Shown one piece after another: positions 61,251-64,000 of a stretch of 64,000 nt of DNA (position 1 is the first letter of the stretch; every line of letters begins with the position of its first letter). Made by a program: the position numbers and the translations under genes. The stretch is from contig NC_016459.1 of NCBI RefSeq assembly GCF_000226115.1, positions 1,488,001 to 1,552,000 of the forward strand, in the 5' to 3' direction. The DNA comes from Thermothielavioides terrestris NRRL 8126. Taxonomy: Eukaryota; Ascomycota; Sordariomycetes; Sordariales; Chaetomiaceae. Under the pieces are notes generated by a model. It worked only from the letters and a program-made list of their open reading frames with translations, had not been told where the DNA came from and made no database searches.

Positions 61251-62659
61251 TTGACTATAGTATCCTCTTCTTCTTTGTTTACTCGCCTTATGTTCCTACG
61301 CTTATTACTATCTATATATCGTCGTTTCTCTTTATTTTATATTTACCGCCTTCTCTCTACCGACTTATTATAGATCTTAAAGGGTTTCTTATACTTCCTA
61401 CTTATAAGAAGTCGCTATACCTTAAATGTCTATATATAGTGTATAAAAACCTTCTACCTAACTCGTTAATACCTATTATTCCTAAGTATATTATTATTAA
61501 GTCCTCCTTAAATCGCTATAATTAGTATATTAAAAGGAAAGATATTTATATATTGGTAGGTAGCTTAGGACTAATACTCGGTAATAGTTCGTCTATTAAC
61601 TCTATTAGGCTATTAGTACAATGTCTAGCGATTTAACTAATCTAATAATTGGTTTATATATCGCTCGCCTCCTTTATAAGGCTAAGGAGAGCTAGGTTCT
61701 ATCTAATTACAAGTCCTTTAGTAGTTAGAAGGACGATAAAGAATTTGTCCTTTTAGACAATACTTATTATAATATTATACATTTATCTAAAAAGTTAGTC
61801 AATATATTCTATACTATAGACAAGGCTTACTACTACGTCTATAATATTATACTAAATAAATGTCTTACTATCGACTAGCAATTAGCTTTTAAAGCTATAG
61901 TAGTTAAGTATATAGAGCTCAATATCTCTCTCTTTCTATACTTTAAGCGCTTAGCTAATATATTCTAGTTGTTGGTAAGTTACTTTCGTTTATCCCTTAG
62001 GTTAAATAATAGAAATGTTAATAGCGATTTAGTACTAATATAATTTAGAAGTCTAGGATTTAAAGAGAGCTTGTCGCCTACGTCCCAACGACGCTAGCTA
62101 CTTCGCTTAGACTTAGACGAAATATAACTTTGCTAAGGCCTTAATCCTACTAATCGCCAACGATATTAGTAACTATAACAACGCCTTAGACCTAATAAAG
62201 TGGACTTACCTACTCTATAAGTCGTTAATCTAGTGTTCTCTAATAGTTTAATTAGGGTTTTAGGGGAGGGATCTAGTTGTTTTGTCTATATATAACTATA
62301 TAAATTAGTTTATATATATTGGTCTCTAGCTACGACCGAGCTAACCTAATATCACTATATTATATATTGCTTAATACGCCTTAGGCGTCCTTCCTTCGTT
62401 TCCTTTTAGTAGTAGCTTTATATATCTGTTGAAACTAATATATCAACTACTATATATTCGCTATATCGTCTTTATAGACTTACTGGTTGTACTCTGATAG
62501 CTAACCTACCTACTTTACCTAAAAGAAATTTCGCCTTTGATTCGCTATTTAGCCTATATTTCTTCGACTTTCTATTCTTTATTGTCCTCTAGGTCTAGTA
62601 TTAGCATCTAGGTTTCTTTAGCTATAGTTTGTATATACTAAGGCTCTATAGCTACAAGT
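61251..62659 (+). pseudogene. Unidentified decayed reading frame region
   Basis: AT-rich, RIP-type sequence. From about 61,632 to 62,120 one plus-strand frame is broken only by TAG/TAA, reading for example LYIARLLYKAKES and later QLAFKAIVVKYIELNISLFLYFKRLANIF (with one stop read as Gln). That suggests a former protein gene or transposon ORF. I do not recognise it. The rest of the interval shows no assignable feature. Confidence 0.35.
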
Positions 62660-64000
62660 TCTAGCTTTGACTTAAACGCCAATTACAAAGGAACTGCTAA
62701 GCTAAAATCGAATTTAACAACGTAAGCATTTTTAACGTACCTAATTACCCCTATCTACAGTGTTGTAGAAGGGGCATAGCAGCTATATAGGTCGTAGTGG
62801 CGATAGCGGTAGTCCAATAGTAGGCGCTACAAGTCACGATACTATAGCTAATATATGTAAATACCCTAACCGACGGAACTAAAGACTTAGGCTCCCTTCT
62901 ATAGGAGCTATAAACGATTGGAATATATATACCGAGGGCGCTAGCAATAAACGATCAAAGCTTTTATAGGAATTCTATACCCTAGTACCGCTAGAGATAT
63001 AGCTATATATATAGGCTATTATATATATATACTATTACAAGGTGTTTTAAAACGAGCTAAACTACCTTTATAACGTATATAAGCTATATAAGAGCATCGA
63101 CTATATAAAAGAGGAGGTTATATAGATAAAGAATAAGATTAGGCTATAGGCAAGTGTTAAAGGTGCCTAGGCAAGGACCTAGGCCTAGGTAGTAGGGTAG
63201 GGCATAGCTATAACGACGACGCCCTAGCTACTTAAAAGCTATATATAGTATATACTAAAGAAGCTACTTTATAAGCTTATAATTGACCTTGGGCAGGCGC
63301 CTATAGATATTGTCAATAGGAGCGTAGGAGATATAGTCTAGATAGTCAATATAGCTATAGCTACAATAGGAGCGACTATAGGAAGTAGCGGAAATAGCGC
63401 TATTATAGCATAGAAGCTACTGAAAAGTAGGAATATAGTAGTTATATTTAAAGAGGATTACTAGGCGTAGTTCGCTAATAAGGACAATAAGGCGTAGGTT
63501 ACTACTATATTCGGAGCGACTATAGTGTTTAAACGCTATACCTTTATAGTACTAGCGAAGGGCGTTTAGCTAACTGCTTTAACGAGGTATAGAGATAGCC
63601 TCGACCGCTTAGCAACAGACTTAGCGAAGGAAAACAAGGTCTAGGTCGTATATACAAAGCTATATATATTGTAAGGTAGTACTAAGGACAGTTAAGGACT
63701 ATAGACAATATATATATTGGTCGAGCTCTATATAGTTAAGGAAGCTATAAAGTTTATTAATTAAGGGGTTCTACTTAACTATACTATCTACCTTTATAAA
63801 TACTTTAAAGGCATAGTATATATAATCCTATACTTTAAATATAGGAAATAGGGATATAAAGCGGTGTTCTATAAGAAGGAGGAGGTATACTATCTAGTTT
63901 ATATCTATATAGTATATAGCGATAGTAGTACTATAAAAGAATAGAAGACGTAGTGCCCTATAAAGACTAACCTAGCTAGGCACTAGCTGAAGTATATTAA
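62660..64000 (+). mobile_element. L11: Tad1-like LINE, 5' part, cut by window end
   Basis: Family leader from about 62,660 (ACTTAAACGCC, then GAACTGCTAAGC), then ORF1 up to the region after the zinc knuckle at the window edge. TAG/TAA throughout. No deletion in the ORF1 segment missing from L9. Confidence 0.85.

Noticed and set aside
10021..64000. Use of TAG as a sense codon (recoded genome)
   Set aside because: The genes in the GC-rich part use TAG as a normal stop, and the TAG positions in the transposons sit where RIP would change Gln or Trp codons.

Overview
The window looks like a chromosome segment from a filamentous ascomycete. It joins a short GC-rich gene block (about 1-10,020) to about 54 kb of AT-rich transposon wreckage (about 10,021-64,000). 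The genes have short introns with GTRNGT-type donors, CTGAY-like branch sites and YAG acceptors. The AT-rich part carries the signature of repeat-induced point mutation (RIP): CpA/TpG has become TpA almost everywhere while CpG is kept, and former coding frames are broken almost only by TAG and TAA. Genus cannot be decided from the sequence.

Gene block. (i) Minus strand, 1-787: the 5' part of an amino-acid permease, cut by the window edge and split into at least six exons, three of them only 28, 17 and 14 nt. (ii) Plus strand, 2,622-6,322: a five-exon gene for a protein of about 1,060 residues, with an alpha-helical N-terminal half, a proline-rich linker and a C-terminal WD40-like part. (iii) Directly after its stop codon lies a Copia-like solo LTR (about 6,323-6,601), followed by a purine tract and a possible two-exon gene for 67 residues (6,896-7,152). 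(iv) Minus strand, 7,508-9,532: a five-exon type I Baeyer-Villiger monooxygenase of 593 residues with all fingerprint motifs and a 19-nt micro-exon.

Transposon block. Two families dominate. One is a Tad1-like LINE of about 5.6 kb. It has an ORF1 with a zinc knuckle, an ORF2 with endonuclease, reverse transcriptase and a basic C-terminal tail, and a (TAA)n 3' end. I distinguish eleven copies or fragments (L1-L11). The other is a Ty3/Gypsy element with 249-251 bp LTRs (G1-G3). They are nested: G1 holds L1 and L3, L3 holds L2, L1 holds a 1,039 bp inverted-repeat element, L4 holds L5, L5 holds G2, G2 holds L6, and G3 holds L9. Several insertions keep readable target-site duplications. Minor components are a Copia-like fragment (C1), a Fot1/pogo-like transposase remnant, an unidentified dead reading frame and a 139 bp LINE end (L10) that escaped mutation.

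No transposon in the block looks able to move by itself. The least mutated pieces are the inverted-repeat element with its internal minisatellite, L10, the LTRs, the first 0.3 kb of L8 and a 0.17 kb island at 52,238-52,412. All are short or probably young, as expected if RIP needs long duplications.
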